DNA from: Pogostemon cablin
Taxonomy: Eukaryota; Streptophyta; Magnoliopsida; Lamiales; Lamiaceae
NCBI GenBank assembly: GCA_023678885.1
Contig: CM043002.1
Location: forward strand, 2,622,022-2,686,021
Reading direction: 5' to 3'
Length of the DNA: 64,000 bases
The notes under the pieces are model-generated. The model was not told the DNA's origin. It ran no database searches and was given only the letters and a program-made list of their open reading frames with translations. Below are positions 50,601-64,000 of this stretch, piece by piece (positions within the stretch are counted from its first letter, which is position 1; each line of letters starts with the position of its first letter). A program made the position numbers and the translations under genes.

Positions 50601-53600
50601 CAAGTTACTTCCTCATCTAAATAACTTCAACTTAAAGTTAAGGTGGATCATGTATATACAACAGAAATATTGCAAATTACACAACACCCACACTTTCCAT
50701 CTTTGGATTCTCACAAAGGAGTTCAGAGGCGGCAATAACCTACAAGTGCCAGGAAGTTTATAGGAAATTTGACCATTAACCTTGATCACATTTGCCAGGA
50801 AGGTCATCAGACGAAGTAGCATATTTTTCACGCACTCAGAATAAATTCTTTTCATTATAATCAACAAAATTCAAAGAGTTATATCACCTAAACAGTTTTA
50901 ATAAGGTTTTATATCAGTTGGACATCAAACAATTTGTGTTTTTCAGCACTTCAATATAATTCAGATTTTATGGTATAGTTTGTTCTCCACAATCATCTTT
51001 TTCTCAGCATTGCATTCCATGTAAAGGGAGCATGTGCCCCTGAAGTAAAAATCGTAAATACAAGTCCGAAATAACTTGCGTTAACAACTAGGAGAACCGT
51101 ATTGTTAGGTGATCCTGGAACATCTATAGCAAGTTTACATAAAATTTTGGCTCAAGAAAGTTGAGGAATATATTAATGTGGCGCCAAATAACTAACAAAC
51201 TTTGGGCCTACACATGCACATGCTTAAACAAACAAGACAAAGTAAATCTATCAAGGATGTAATAGCTATATCATAATCGGTAATGACATTTTTTAAATTC
51301 AGAAATCATGATGCTCTGGAGAGGCCTAGGATGTATTAAACATAACAGGAAAAAAAAGGCGTTCAAGTTTCTCAACAGAAATACCTCCTCTTTTCAGCTT
51401 CATTTGGAATATAGATTGTAAATTTGCAAAGTGATGCAAGAAAAGAATTTAAAGGTTCCACAGCACGAAGAACTCCACATGCCTGTGATGGATTAATTAA
51501 AAAAAAAAAGAGTAATAATTCAGCATCAGATCATATGGCCCCACAAAATAGTATTTGGAAACAAGTAACACGGTAAAACCTACAGCAAGAATACACCAAG
51601 AAGGGTAAAAATAGGAGAACTGACAAAAAATAGAGAAGGCTTTTCTTGGCAGAGAAAAAAAGTAAGGAACAAAGCATTACGCATGCGAAAGATATAAAAG
51701 ATATAACTTGCACACAATATAACTTACCTGTGTAAAAGCTTGGTATCCTTTTAATATCTCCAATATGATGGCCTCGCCCTGCGACCTGTGAAAATTACAC
51801 AAGGCTTGAATTCGAGTACAAAATCTACAATTGAGATTTGGGTCTATTTACAAACACCGTTGATATTAATACTCCCTCTGTCCCGAAAATGTTTTCACCC
51901 TTTTTTTAATTGTGGCTTAAGACAGTTATTTATTTTCAGGGTTTTTTTTTTTCCTTTTTTTTTTGGTAATAGTAGTAGTAGTAATAGTAGTAAATAAAGG
52001 ATAAAGTATGTTAGGTAGAGGTAGTATTTTTGTAAATAAAGTGTATGGGGGGGGGGGGGGGGAATTAGCTGTTTTGACTTTTTACCATTTTAAGAAGGTA
52101 AACTTTTGAGGACGGATGAAAATGGAGAAGATGAAAACAACTGTGGGATGGAATCATGGAGGAAGTATCAACCACAATAAAAACACTTATTTCAGTACCA
52201 CACAATATTACCCCAACCACACTCCTATATCAGTAAGCATGTATATGGATACAAATATACAATGTGGGCATTATTGGGTGGGTTGACGAGAGTTCCCAAA
52301 ACCCAAATATCGGCATTTCATTAATCAGGTCAGGCACTTTTGCCATCCACTATATATTTATATATATCAAACCTTAGTCACATGCTGTAATTAACCCAGA
52401 CTTATACTGATTAATAACAACATGACTTGAGGAATAACTCCAACCTACTTCATCAAAATGAGGGAGAGAGCATCTAATATCGTTAACCACATCGAATCAA
52501 CCATTGACAAACAAACGGTTGCAGTGATCCCAGAGCCCTTCGTGGGAGGATCAGAATCACATCTGGGGGACTCCAGCTAAATGTTCAAAAGATGAAATAC
52601 AAAAAAGAGAGATGAACAAGGTCAGAAAGAAACTTACTGTAAATAGAGTGTAAAAGAACCAAGAGAATTGAAGCACATACTGTCCTATATCTTACCTCAC
52701 CATCGTCCACTGCTTCATCAGTCAGAGTGGCAACAGCAAAAACAACACCCAACAGACCCTCAATGGCCAAAGTGATGGCATGTGCTTCACTAGCAACCAA
52801 GACAGTAGCATTTGATGCATCAGTGTCTAAGCTCCACTCAATACCTGACATGATATCATGCTCAACATGTCATCCGACACTGCCATTCACAATGAAGATA
52901 ACTAATGACTAAAAATGATAAATCTAGTAGTTGAACAATAATGTAACAGGTAAAGGTATCATATTGGCAACTAGCGATCTTAAAAAAATTAGATCACAAA
53001 CAAAAGGAAAAATAACTAAAGAATCACTAGGACTACTGACCCTAAGTCAGTGAACATTTGAAAATCAGAAATTACATAGGGTGATGTCATAATATTTTAA
53101 ACATGGATCAAACCTATTGTTCACTAGCAGGAACTCAAAATCTATTAAACCATTTAATTTACTTACCAAGCCAATAAACTAAGCAAAAAGTAGAATATGC
53201 AATTTGAAACTTTCTAATAATAAACTGTCAAAGGGCATTAGCCTTTGAGTTATCCGAAGAAAAGATGAAAGTGATGGCAAATTACTACTGATATGAAGTA
53301 TGTTGCTATCACCCTGCAGACAAAAGCACTCAGTTACTTTGGTCAAAAAAACTGATTACAGATGCCTTGAATATAATAAAATAATAAACCCAATTTCCAT
53401 ATGATGATCCGACTTTCAATAAATAAATTATACTTCTCCATCATGGCATCATCATAATCTACAGGATGCAATTTATAGACATGAACTGTTAAAAAATTTG
53501 ATTAATGGATGAAAACTTTTTAAATGAGGTGTAAACATCAGTAAATATGGAATTAAACAGTATCAAACATTAACATCAATATAAAGACACAACTTTAAGT

Positions 53601-55103
53601 CCCAGCCAGTCACTTAAAATCCCCTTTAGTCAGCACCATGATTTTTTTTTTAACCAAGTTCACAAAAAGTACACATATTACCTTTTGCCTTACTGCTAAA
53701 CATTCCAGCAACAGCTGCAAGACTCTCCTCGCCAGTTTCAATGTACTGCAAAAAATTATTAAGGACCCATCAATCACAACTTTGAAATAAAAATTACTAG
53801 ATAATGAGAGAAAAAATGAAAGCAGCATAAAGTGCAATCAAATCAAAAACCCACACATAATAGAACTCATCCAGAATATGTATGCCTTGCGACAAAAGCA
53901 CTTAAACACTAACTTACAAAAAATTTCTCTTCTCTTGAAAAATGTTTCCAGAGATAAAAAGCACCCAAAGTTTTAGAGATAATATCAATTTCAGTCCTAT
54001 AACTTTGGTTGAATCCAATTTTCGTCCCGTTGCTTTATACCTTTTCAATTTAAATTTTTTATGTCAATTTTAGTCCTATAACTTTTAACTTTTTCAGTTT
54101 TAGTTTTTTTGCCAAAATAAATAATAAAAATTAATTTCAGGTGTTTTCAGGTCCGACAAATTCTTTAAGTCCTGTAAGTTTTGAAGAAGAATTTGCAAAG
54201 GAACTAAAATTGAAAAAATAAAAAATTACAGGACTAAAATCAGAAAAGTAAAAAGTTACAAGACTAAATTGGATTCAACCAAGTCACAGGAACAAAATTG
54301 ATATTTTGCCCAACATTTTATGTAATGAATGGAAAAGGAGCACTTACGTGCACAGTGGAAACAACTCGAGCAAGAGCCTTTACCATGCCCTCAACAATAT
54401 TGGAGTTGTTGGGATTCCTGTAACACAATTTAGACAACTTACATACAAAACAAACAGAATATTAACAAATAAACAACTTCATTTGTTTCTGCAAGTAGTC
54501 AAGTATAATGGAGGTCTTCATTGAAAATTTAAAAAAAAATAAAAAAATTCCTGTTCGCAAACTGTAAATGTGAACACTTCTGAAAATTCCACGACCTGAT
54601 ACCCAAGCTCAAAGAGCAGCTCTACTTTTAGTCCTACTACAAACACCCTCTAAGGATTCTTAGCTTTCTAGTTTATAGCCATATGGACCAATATAATACC
54701 GAAACTATAATCCACCACAGAATTTTTCCATTTAATGAGATCACCCAAACTAGTCAGAAATAATTCTAGTACTGGTTGTGGTGCCATCTAATGCAGACCC
54801 AATTTTAACAAAATAAAATTATGACTCTAATAATAACAATAGTTTTGCCTAGTAATGGCACTTGATCCTGCATACTAGGCCCAATAGAAAATATGGTGAT
54901 TCCTAATCTCCATATCATGAAATGAAAATTCCAAATTGTTCAAGGAACTTGTAAATCAAATTATGTAGTTACCAAAAATACTCAAGCTTGACAAAAAGGA
55001 GATTAAGTTGACGCAACATAAGCTAATAGCAATCTTTCCCCAAAACCATGGAAGGTGATAGAGTGAAATGCAGGTGGCGAAGATTAGCATAGAAGACCAA
55101 ATT

Positions 55104-55144
<41 letters not shown>

Positions 55145-58100
55145 GGCAAATGGAATGAAAACCAAAATTGTTTTTTGTTTTTCAAAATCCAAAGCCACTG
55201 TTAGGTAGGAAAATGATGAACTCTGAGGAGAATTTAAAACAAATTAAAATTTTATGTTTTTCAAGTTGATAGCTTGATAGAACACCCACCAGTAGAACCA
55301 CTTTCACAACAACGATTTTTTTTTTTTTTAAATATGATAAACAAAGAGTATATTAAACTAGATAGATAAGGAACAAGGAATCCCTTACGCGGAAGACAGA
55401 ACAGTTACAAAGCATGGAAATTGTTCCATTACATTGATAAACAGATGAAGTTTTCGACAATGGATGTTCTTAATGAAGCACGTAGAGAGGAAAACCAGTC
55501 TTTCACCTAAGCTCTACTAAAATGACAATGCACTTCACAGGTGTTTCATTAGTGTTTCAACATGAAAAGGAAACATAATTTCCCAACTTAAAATAAACGT
55601 AGTTTCTAAGAACAAGAGAAAGATCAAAGCATAATACATATAATATGCCCTTACAGATCAAAGTTCTGAAAAAGAATGCGCAAGGTGCGTGCTTCCACAC
55701 AGAAACCCTGAAATTGCAGAACTCCAAATAATTAGTATATAGATGCTGGCACTGCACCACCAAAACAAACTTAAGCTTGGGAACTTGTTTAATTGATATT
55801 ACCCTCAAGATTTCAAGGACTAGAATACGATGCCACAATGGTAAATCAAGAGCTATAACCCGCACTAACATACTCAGAAACACCTGTTTAAACCAAACAA
55901 AAGTGATGTATTAGCAGACATGCATAAACACAAATTTGGATAAATTAAACAAATAAATGCATGTGGTTAGGAACTTGATCTCGATGGACAAGAGAAGCCT
56001 AAATAGAGAGTGACGTAAACGTATGCATAATTTTAAGTGGTTGAAGACAGCAACAACTAGCTAGTGAAGGATAATTGTTTTGTAGTCATGATTAGATTTG
56101 TTGCTGAAAATGGACATTTTGGGCTTTATGTAAATTACTTAGTTCTCATCCTCATACAGTCGGTACTCTGCAGTTTGCACAGGCCCCTATAACCCTCTTC
56201 TACTAAATTTGGTTCTAAGGTGTTAATAGTTGAGGTGCATAATATTTGGAGTACTTTTTGGTAAAGTAGATATCCAAGGACATATCCCTGAAACTTTGAG
56301 ATATTTTCAAATTCCATGATTCTATGGATTACTAGGTTTCCCTTTTTCTGTTTTCCAGATGTTGATCTCCATGTGTGTGTGTCCTAGTTATAACTCCAAT
56401 TTTTAATTGAAAAATATACAGATTCAATTCCTCCTAATTCTATGTACCATTCTAGATACATTCACTCTTTAAACTATGTTTTTGGCATTATCGTTCCAGA
56501 TGTAAACATTTTGCAGCATTCCCGTACCTTAGAAAGAATATATTTCATCTGGTCGCATATTTGCATTTGACACGACATGTAACAATGTATACATTAGAAA
56601 TTTCTGGAGAAACGCTACAGTGAAAATTCATAAATCGATTTGCAATTTTAAAAAATTATTTTACACCCTCACTGAAAGATTTAGAACTGTTGGATGATTA
56701 ATCATCATTAAGGGGAAGACAGCACCTGTGCCCTTTTCATGGTTCTCCTTTGAAAGTAACAAACAAAGAACACATGACCAATTACAAAAGACGTGCAGAA
56801 TATGTTATAACCACTCAGAATCATGATTACATAAAAAGAATGCAGTTGTTAACTAGTTATACTGTGAATGTTTGCTCCTTTAATGCTCAATTTAGTGGCT
56901 AAAGTGCAGAAAAATATTTGTTTTGTATTGGGGTCATCGAAATTTTAAATGCCTTCACATTTCTGATTTAATTAGAAATCAGTGATATGCTTTGTAACAT
57001 TTTTTGCTTGTACTTCGTGTAACGGATTTCTAATCTCCATATTCTTTCTAGTTCTAATAAAAAAAATATTATTACCATAAAACTATGGCTCCAACAGAAT
57101 CACCCAGTTTAGTAAACATATTGCTCAATGAAGAGTCAGGCCAACAAGAGGCAATAATACTTTGAAAAGAGACACTGCTATTCCATAAGATATGCTACTG
57201 TAAGTTGAAATGACACAATTCTAACATATTAGAATGAAGATAGCATCCAGCTAATAGATATCTAACTGAATGTTGATGTAAGCTTCATATCCTTATATTG
57301 CCCCCATAATCCCATGTCCAATTCCCCCTTCTCCATAACTTCTTCATGATCCATTTCCTTATTGTCCTATGCGCAATCCATCCTTCACTCATTACTTATA
57401 ATCTTGTTAATTCTAGAGTACGGCAGATTGGCACTTCTCTAAGCATGTCCAGTACGACAATATTCTATTTCAGAAACCATGTAACAAACTGTGAAAATGA
57501 GTAGGAATATATTACCTCAGATTCAGTAGTCAGGGATGAACTATAAAGTCTAATAATATGGGCTACACAGCGCAAGACCAAGCGGCGAAAGTAAGGCTCT
57601 CCTACTTCTCCTTCAAGCTGAAAGCATATTAATTTTCATTTAATTATTAATTTTTAGAGGACTGAAAGACGATATGAAGATACATGTCAATAATAACACA
57701 TGTTTCAAAAAGCAGCCTATTGACTTAAAATTAATCACCTCAGAGTTGGTACGAAGTGACGTCATGAGGATTGAGCAGACTTGTCGGCGCAAAACCTGTT
57801 TTTTCTTTAATACTATATATTAGACAAGCACAACTATGATATAAAATTTCCAGATCTCTGCCAAACACACTTTTATTATTACCTGTTCAAAAGGAATCAA
57901 GGTCCTGAAGAGAACCACATAATTTGACAATATGAACCTGACAAGTCATCAAGACCAGTTATTAAATAATCGTACTAATCAAATTTGAAGCATCCTTTAA
58001 GAAGTCACTTTTTTGGATGTGTAAATAGGCTGGCTGCAGAATTTTAATGAGATTTAAAATCAAGGCCAACACTTAATAGTGTTATGGGTGATAATGCATA

Positions 58101-61100
58101 GACGCATTCAATTATAGATGCCAAATCAACAGAAACTTTGCATCACAAAACTAAAGCCATGACTGCAGAATAAAAGCTAGAATAGAAAACATAAAATTGT
58201 AATGACAAACATTCGTAAACTTTTACCTAATAATTACCTTGCTTTCCAACTTTTCCACTCAACTTACTCTTTCAGAAAAATTGGATATTACAAAATCTGC
58301 TTTAGCCTTTTCTTATTCCCACGTAACAATTCTATTAGGCAGTAAATTCCAAAAGGCTGTCTAATTATAAAGAGCTTCCATACTTAACCCCAAAATGATG
58401 TCCAATATTCTCCTCCTTCCCAGTGCTCACTCCACTGTCATCTATCTTCAGTTTCTTATTTTAATGACCACTGGAAGGTACAATTCATCGCCCCCAATCT
58501 GAGATGCAGACTTTTCTTGTCTATCCATGATCATAAAAAAATTGCATTATCTAAGTAAATTAAAATCTGCAGGTTGCATATGATCTCCATTTTGTGGCCG
58601 TCTTATCTAAATCTTTACAGTGAGAATAGGGAGCAAGAGAACATTTGGATAATAGAAGAAAAATCAACTGGACAAACCATGAATTTTAGAACACTTCTAT
58701 GGTTATGGTTTAAAGTAACCAGTGAAGAGAAGATATTTCTCTAGTGCTGAGCTTTGAGTCTATGACATACTTTGATGCTCCAGGAAATATACTATTAAAA
58801 TCCTACTCCAGCTTGCACGGGGATCTCACTTAACAAATTTGAAAATGACTATCAATGATTTGACCCAAAGAGCACAAGTTTCAGTGACTAAATTTGAGTT
58901 GCTATTTCAGGTTCTGATTAATTAGTGCGAACAATTAGAAAATAATGTTCTGGGGGAGGGGAGTGGGGGCTGAATCCCAGAAATTTGATGCTCTGGTTTT
59001 TCTATTATCTTCAAAAGCATGGGCTCGGTGAAGTGCAAATAACAATGAATATGAATTACAGAAATGTGTGGCATTACCTCCAACGATGAATATTTAACGC
59101 AAAATAATTAAGTTCAATACTGTATTCTTAACTAGCCATCTGCCATTCTACTAAAGCATGAGATTATAGTAAATGATCAACTCAAGGACACCATATAATA
59201 CAAGTACAAAATGGAAGAGAAGAAAAGCCCTATTAACTGATGACTAGAAAACAATAGATTCGGCAACCCTAAAAATAACTTCAATATTTAAGGTTGTAAT
59301 ATTCAAGTGAAGGTCGTAATATTCAAGTCTAAAGTTCAACAGACTGGAAGATTTGACAGATGCAATTTAATCCAAAGGTTGATAGGATGAACTTATAAAA
59401 CTGGCGACTCAGTTCTAATCCAGAACAAGTTTAGACTCGAGTCCGATGCCTTTTTACCTTCAGCATGGATAAGAAATCTTACTATCAAAATCCTATAATA
59501 GTCATCAAAACAAAATAATTTGAGCTTTTGGTTGACTTTTAAGCAAACAAACTGCATCCAAAATAAAAACTTATATCACTAATGAATTACTAGTAAAGGC
59601 TAAAGCCACTTGACAATGTTGACATTCAATTATTATTGATAAATTAATAACCACTGGATATCCAAATTTGATATTCTTTTAGAATTTAGTTTATCCAGAT
59701 ATAAATTGCTCTTAACAAAATTGATTGTTAAATGAATGACAATTAAAAGATGACTACGCATACAGCCTAAAAAATCCATTCAGTACCATTCTTCTGCAAT
59801 AACTTGACATTTTCATGTAGCATTACATTTCTATTACCTCAGAAGAACATGCCAATTTGGGTGGAACTAATACCATCTTACTTGCTCAAGCCTTATTGTT
59901 AGAAAGGCATACACAAAGTTAGGCCTAGGTACCAACAACAAGCCCAAGTATGAGGTCATTTAATGAATTAAAATTGGCGCAACAGTCATAAAAAGTTTTG
60001 GGGGAAAAAAACTACATTATTATCCCCATCAATCACAGTTCATTTATAATAGCAAAAAACGAAAGGCAGTCCAGTGGGATGTAGATAAAGTAAAGTCCTC
60101 CCATGACATGGCAACACCCATATATGTTCTTCCAAAAACAGCTGGAGGAGATCCCTTGAACTCACAAGCACCAATATATATCAAGTCAAAAAGAGACACG
60201 TGCTTCAACTAAGAGTATGAATAAGAAAGATGAACTTCTTACTCAAGTATGTCAAGCGCAAACGTTCGCTGAATGTACCCAACACGTAACCAAATAGTCT
60301 GAAACCATAAAATGCAAACATTTAAAGATTACTAAATTTATAGCTGACAGCATAATTTACTCAACAATAAAAAAGGAATACATGAGTGGACATTATTACT
60401 TAGAATTCATAAAAGAGTTTGTATATTGTTTCAAATCTAGCACATACAGATCCACCTGCAGCAAGAGTTGCCAAGTCTTCCAGTAAGCAAAGTCCATGCT
60501 TCCCAGGTTCTGTAAGAGTGTCCCTCTTTAATGATGGCCCTCCAGAGATAACTTCTGACTCCATCAACCTATGTGTGCATGGTTTATTATTATATAAGCA
60601 GACCATGAATAATGGCATTCTAATTAAAGCTACCAACACACCCCAAAATATTTACTAATACCCCTCCCCCCCCCCCCCCCCCCCCCACAACACCCAAAAA
60701 AAAAAAAAGGATAATGTGTAGATCAAAAGACAGGTATTAAGAAACAAGAAATCTAATTTATATATGTAATATGGCCCAAAGGGACAGGATAGACATAATT
60801 ATGATTATAAAAAAAGAACAGAAAGAATGAATCCACATACTCTAACCGCTTAATGTTGTGATTGACATCACTGGTTACAGAATTTGTTCGAGATATGTAT
60901 CCTCCAGAACCAAATTTTCCTGCAGGCAGTGACTCTGCGCAAACCACATGATCAAATATCAACGCTACTGCTTGTCTGAATGTTGCTGCAGCCGTACTGG
61001 ACAATCACTAACAGTAAGTTTGTAGAACACAAAAAAATCAAGAGTGGAGAACGAGGAAAGAGATAATTATTTGCATATCAGAAGTTAACTTACTTTCTCA

Positions 61101-63398
61101 CACTGTCAGATGACCTACTGTTTTCAAGGAGCCGGAGACAAATGCCAAGAGCATTGGCCATGTTCTCCTGCCAATAAAAGAAAGTGAAGAGCACAATCAG
61201 CTTAAATCAGTCATGTCCCACAACTCATGTCAATTTCTTCTGTACCAAAACTTAAATAAAAAAATGGAGTGTACTTGAATCAAGCAGCCTTCTATATAAA
61301 AATGTTTCACAAGGAAATGACATTAAATTATGAAAATGAAACTAAGAGAGAGCTAAAATTTACACATCAATTATTTGGACAAGGCCAAAAAAAATAGCTT
61401 AAACATCATAATCATACCATACCAGGCAAGACATTAAGCTCAAGATGCAATCACATGCCTTCAACGACATAACAAGACGTACATGAAATAAACTATTTTG
61501 TCAAGACAGCACAATATATATTTTGCGTGTATAGAAATTTAGAAAAAAGAAACAAAAAATATATTTGAGTCTCACCTCATTATCAGGTAGTAGTCGAGAT
61601 TGAAATATTACGAGTATAGTCTGGAGGGTCTTAAGTTGAATGCTCTCATCTGCCATCTCAGCATGCTGAATGAAAAATAAAGTATGTATTTAACAAATGT
61701 GCGATCTCAATGCATTCTACCAGGAAAGCAGATGAAAAGTAAGCCTAACTGACAATTCATATGTTCTCTCGGTAATTCAAGTCCTCGAATATTTATAAAT
61801 TTCACAAAGGCTGCACCTAGTAACACCCCTGATCTCTATATATACCCCAAATTATGGACTAACCAGTCCTTAAAAAAAAAAACAATTTTATTCTTCTATA
61901 TATAGAAAAAAAATTTGTGTTTGGCGGCCGAGCACCTTACTTAGAAAACTTTACATGCCTTTTGTGTTCAGTGGCTGAACAAAAGCATTTAGTTCGTTCA
62001 CCGAACACCCTTGCTAAGAAAATTTAAAAGAGGTAGAATTGTCTATTTTAGAGTGTATTTAGAGGGGCAAAAACAGGAATGAATTAACGTTGGATTTATT
62101 TAGCATGTAAGGCATAATAGCATTCAGGAAAGTTAAGCTCTGGACCCTTTCACAAAATGCAGTTTCTTTGTACAGTACTTTGGGTTTTAAAAACGAATTT
62201 CCGTATTAGATAATTGAGCCCCAATCAATAGCATTTCTCCTGAAAATACTAGTCATGGATTGACTATTGATATAGGAGAAACTTTTAGAATATATAAAAG
62301 TATGTAAACCTCATTAGAGTTTTTGAGCTTCTACTAATTTAATGAAATTCCACGTACTTGATTAAATCCCTGGAGCTCTAACCTCCAGGTGCAACATCTA
62401 ACTTTCCCTACATTATTTTATATATTATTTTCAATTATATTCATAAGTTCAAGACTTCCATTCGCTAGTAAGCACATCAATTACAAAATTTTTGCCATAC
62501 ATATGCAACTAAACAATCTTGGGAACATTAAAGTATATTTGAAAGGGCAGCTCCTGAGCTCCATCATCTCCTGATTAGTCTTATCAGCATTTTCCTAATC
62601 AATTTCATTAATATAACAACTAGACAACAGGAAGAACAATAATGTGTTCTGTAGCTGCATGTAACCAAAATTTTCAGCCTTTCTTTTTGTTTTTATCCTT
62701 TTGTTGGGGATGGCGGATAATGTTAGACCAGTTAGTTGACAACAGTGTCAATATATGTCATAGTCCTTTCAAAAATGGCAAAAATTCATCTGAAGATCCC
62801 TGTGAATTTCTAAGAAAAATGTTTAAAAAACATAAATTGCTACAGTATTTGGTACTCGATTGAATCAGGTTACTGAATAGGCATAAATACAGGCGATATG
62901 ATCGGCAAGCAAGAGTGGAGATAACCATATGTGACTTCCAACTTACCTCCTTGAGAGTGGAGAGGATATCCTTCAAAGCAGAAGGAGCAATAGCATCGTG
63001 CGAAATAAGCTTTTGCAGACATGACAGACCAATCACACTAAGCTTAACATTTTTTACTTCGCAAGCCATCACAAATATCCTTATAATGTCGTCATTGTGA
63101 GCAATCTCATTAGGGCTCGCCAACGATCTTAGCTGAAATGGAATCGATCAACTGTTAACTAAGTAGTGAAAACGGCGTATTTTAAACTGAAAATCTAATG
63201 GGACTAAAGCATTTTTCCCGATCATCAAAAAATATCGGTTTCGATGAGATCAGTTGAAGAAGAAATGAAGAGGGATGGGGAGAGAGAGACCTTCAAGATT
63301 GCATGTTCGGCGGCGTCCTTAATGGCGGGATAGCGGCGGCGAGACTCAGCTGAAAGAGCCCTTAGATCGGACTCCAAAACCGTCATGAAAGCCGCCAT
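38674..63398 (-). CDS. MON2: MON2 homologue, DCB/HUS-type trafficking scaffold, 44 exons
   Basis: This is the plant orthologue of MON2 (Mon2/Ysl2), an ARM-like scaffold related to large Arf-GEFs but without a Sec7 domain, acting at Golgi/endosome membranes. Minus-strand exon starts, 5' to 3': 63398, 63132, 61665, 61167, 60996, 60568, 60298, 57937, 57795, 57617, 55883, 55707, 54417, 53745, 52844, 52576, 51785, 51482, 50582, 50335, 50191, 49100, 48913, 48044, 47929, 47652, 47457, 47318, 46911, 45927, 45704, 44187, 43985, 43796, 43599, 43334, 43032, 42598, 42314, 41550, 40703, 40452, 40254, 38761. Matching ends: 63291, 62947, 61576, 61094, 60841, 60448, 60243, 57883, 57739, 57516, 55803, 55655, 54348, 53682, 52696, 52449, 51728, 51385, 50498, 50270, 50132, 49014, 48727, 48001, 47798, 47542, 47405, 47270, 46853, 45791, 45550, 44059, 43900, 43681, 43487, 43211, 42911, 42412, 42167, 41226, 40564, 40334, 40053, 38674. 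They total 4830 nt (1609 residues). Landmarks: MAAFMTVLESDLRALSAESR at the start, SVIGLSCLQKLISHDAIAPS and NTAAATFRQAVALIFDHVVC in the DCB region, RTLFNIAHRLQNVLGPSWVL mid-protein, and ELVQVLLRLIAVELGL near the end. Confidence 0.93.
42299..42323 (-). promoter_or_regulatory. NAGNAG acceptor at MON2 exon 39
   Basis: The acceptor reads TTCTTCAGCAG on the minus strand. Using the first AG gives exon start 42314; using the second AG removes one codon. Both keep the frame, so two isoforms differing by one residue are possible. Confidence 0.5.
44844..44855. mobile_element. LTR-retrotransposon primer-binding-site remnant in MON2 intron 31
   Basis: TGGTATCAGAGC is the plant primer-binding site complementary to initiator tRNA-Met. 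It follows a CA-containing stretch, as expected at an LTR end. No gag-pol is nearby, so it is a fragment of an old or very small (TRIM-like) element. Confidence 0.45.
46655..46770. mobile_element. LTR-like fragment in MON2 intron 29
   Basis: ATTCCACATTGGTTCCACAT, followed by GGGCATATAAGTGAGGG, resembles the conserved core of small plant LTRs. There is no partner LTR or internal domain, so this is a tentative call. Confidence 0.35.
51872..52165. mobile_element. Stowaway MITE in MON2 intron 16
   Basis: The termini CTCCCTCTGTCCCGAAAATG and GATGGAATCATGGAGGAAG are flanked by TA on both sides (51870-51871 and 52166-52167). It contains a 16-base G homopolymer at 52047-52062. Confidence 0.8.
53982..54303. 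mobile_element. Long-TIR MITE in MON2 intron 13
   Basis: ATATCAATTTCAGTCCTATA and GGTTGAATCCAATTTTCGTC at the left are mirrored by GACTAAATTGGATTCAACCA and GGAACAAAATTGATAT at the right. A second inverted pair (TAGTCCTATAACTTTT and AAATTACAGGACTAAAA) lies further in. It is the best-preserved member of the family seen around the peptide cluster and ends about 44 nt from the exon 13 donor. Confidence 0.75.
55104..55144. repeat. Compound (AC)n(TA)n microsatellite in MON2 intron 12
   Basis: About 13 AC units are followed directly by about 7 TA units. Confidence 0.95.
60666..60686. repeat. C homopolymer followed by an A run in MON2 intron 5
   Basis: A run of 21 C bases is followed shortly by a run of A. 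Such tracts are often misassembled. Confidence 0.85.
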
Positions 63399-64000
63399 CC
63401 TTGAAAACAGCCTTTCCTACTTCTCCCTTTGATTTGGTTCCTCCTTCACTGCATCTATCGAATTTCCAAGCTTGCTTCTCTGTGTGTTTTGTGGAGAGTT
63501 GAGTGAAGAAGACAGATCTGCATCTGCTGCTACCCTCTACTGCTGTGCCCGATCGGTTTCACAAACAAAAGACGTCACGTGCACATCGCGTGAATGTTCA
63601 TGCATTTTATTTTTCAACTTATTATTCAAGAGTTCGTCTCTCTCTCCCCGGATATACACCGTGTCCATATAAATTACTCCGTTCATATAGATTGTGTCCG
63701 GGGACACACAAATTTTTGCCATTATTCAATGAGTTTTTTTTTTTTTTTTTTTTTTGCAATCCGGGTAATTTAAAATTTAAATATGCCTAACGTTGATTGC
63801 AATCATTTCATTTTTTTTCATATGTTCTCTTTAAATGCACACCTCAATTTATTGAAAAAACACCCCATAATTAAATATTTAAATTATATATTTATGAAAA
63901 ATTCAATTTACCCATAATTCATTAAATACACACCCTATATATATTTTAAAATCTAATTCAATCTAATCTATATTCATCGTGCCTAACAAAATCTAGATAA
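63399..64000. other. 5' flank of MON2 and AT-rich edge
   Basis: About the first 150 bases upstream of the ATG are pyrimidine-rich on the plus strand and probably hold the 5' UTR and core promoter of the minus-strand MON2 gene. A long T run sits at about 63734-63755, then AT-rich sequence with no gene. Confidence 0.45.

Overview
This is a plant nuclear window. The genes carry many short exons and AT-rich introns. The spaces between them are full of plant-type MITEs (Stowaway, Tourist/PIF, hAT, long-TIR Mutator-like), plus a Ty3/gypsy scrap and a probable organellar insertion. The proteins are eudicot-like. A cluster of Ole e 6-type cysteine-rich secreted peptides would suit an asterid, perhaps Lamiales, but that placement is only a guess.

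Two large housekeeping genes bracket the window, both on the minus strand. Positions 14221 to 1645 hold a 19-exon TruD/PUS7-family tRNA/mRNA pseudouridine synthase. Its spliced frame is open from end to end (690 codons including stop), and intron 10 is a textbook minor-spliceosome AT-AC (U12) intron. Positions 63398 to 38674 hold a 44-exon MON2 homologue, an endosome/Golgi trafficking scaffold related to the large Arf-GEFs. Its reconstructed frame is also fully open (1610 codons including stop) and every intron phase agrees.

The middle (about 14.4 to 38.4 kb) is accessory. It holds three tandem minus-strand paralogues of an Ole e 6-like peptide (18319-16943, 24331-22580, 28635-27320). Each has exon 1 coding for a signal peptide plus a six-cysteine core, and an apparent phase-1 intron at an equivalent place. 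Exon 2 starts with W-[IL]-F-G and then diverges: two paralogues have short lysine/arginine-rich tails, and the third has a long, acidic, internally repeated tail. All three share an upstream block about 100-245 bp before the ATG. A Pack-MULE-like element with a GC-rich interior lies between copies 1 and 2, and nested Stowaway elements surround the cluster.

From 28.8 to 38.4 kb there is no intact gene. That stretch holds a decayed gypsy RNase H fragment, a 933-bp hAT element with a perfect 8-bp target duplication and C-rich/G-rich halves, an inverted pair of a small MITE family, a GC-rich probable organellar insertion inside a tandem array, and a roughly 58-bp satellite-like array split by a MITE. 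The two housekeeping genes have no obvious functional link to the peptide cluster.
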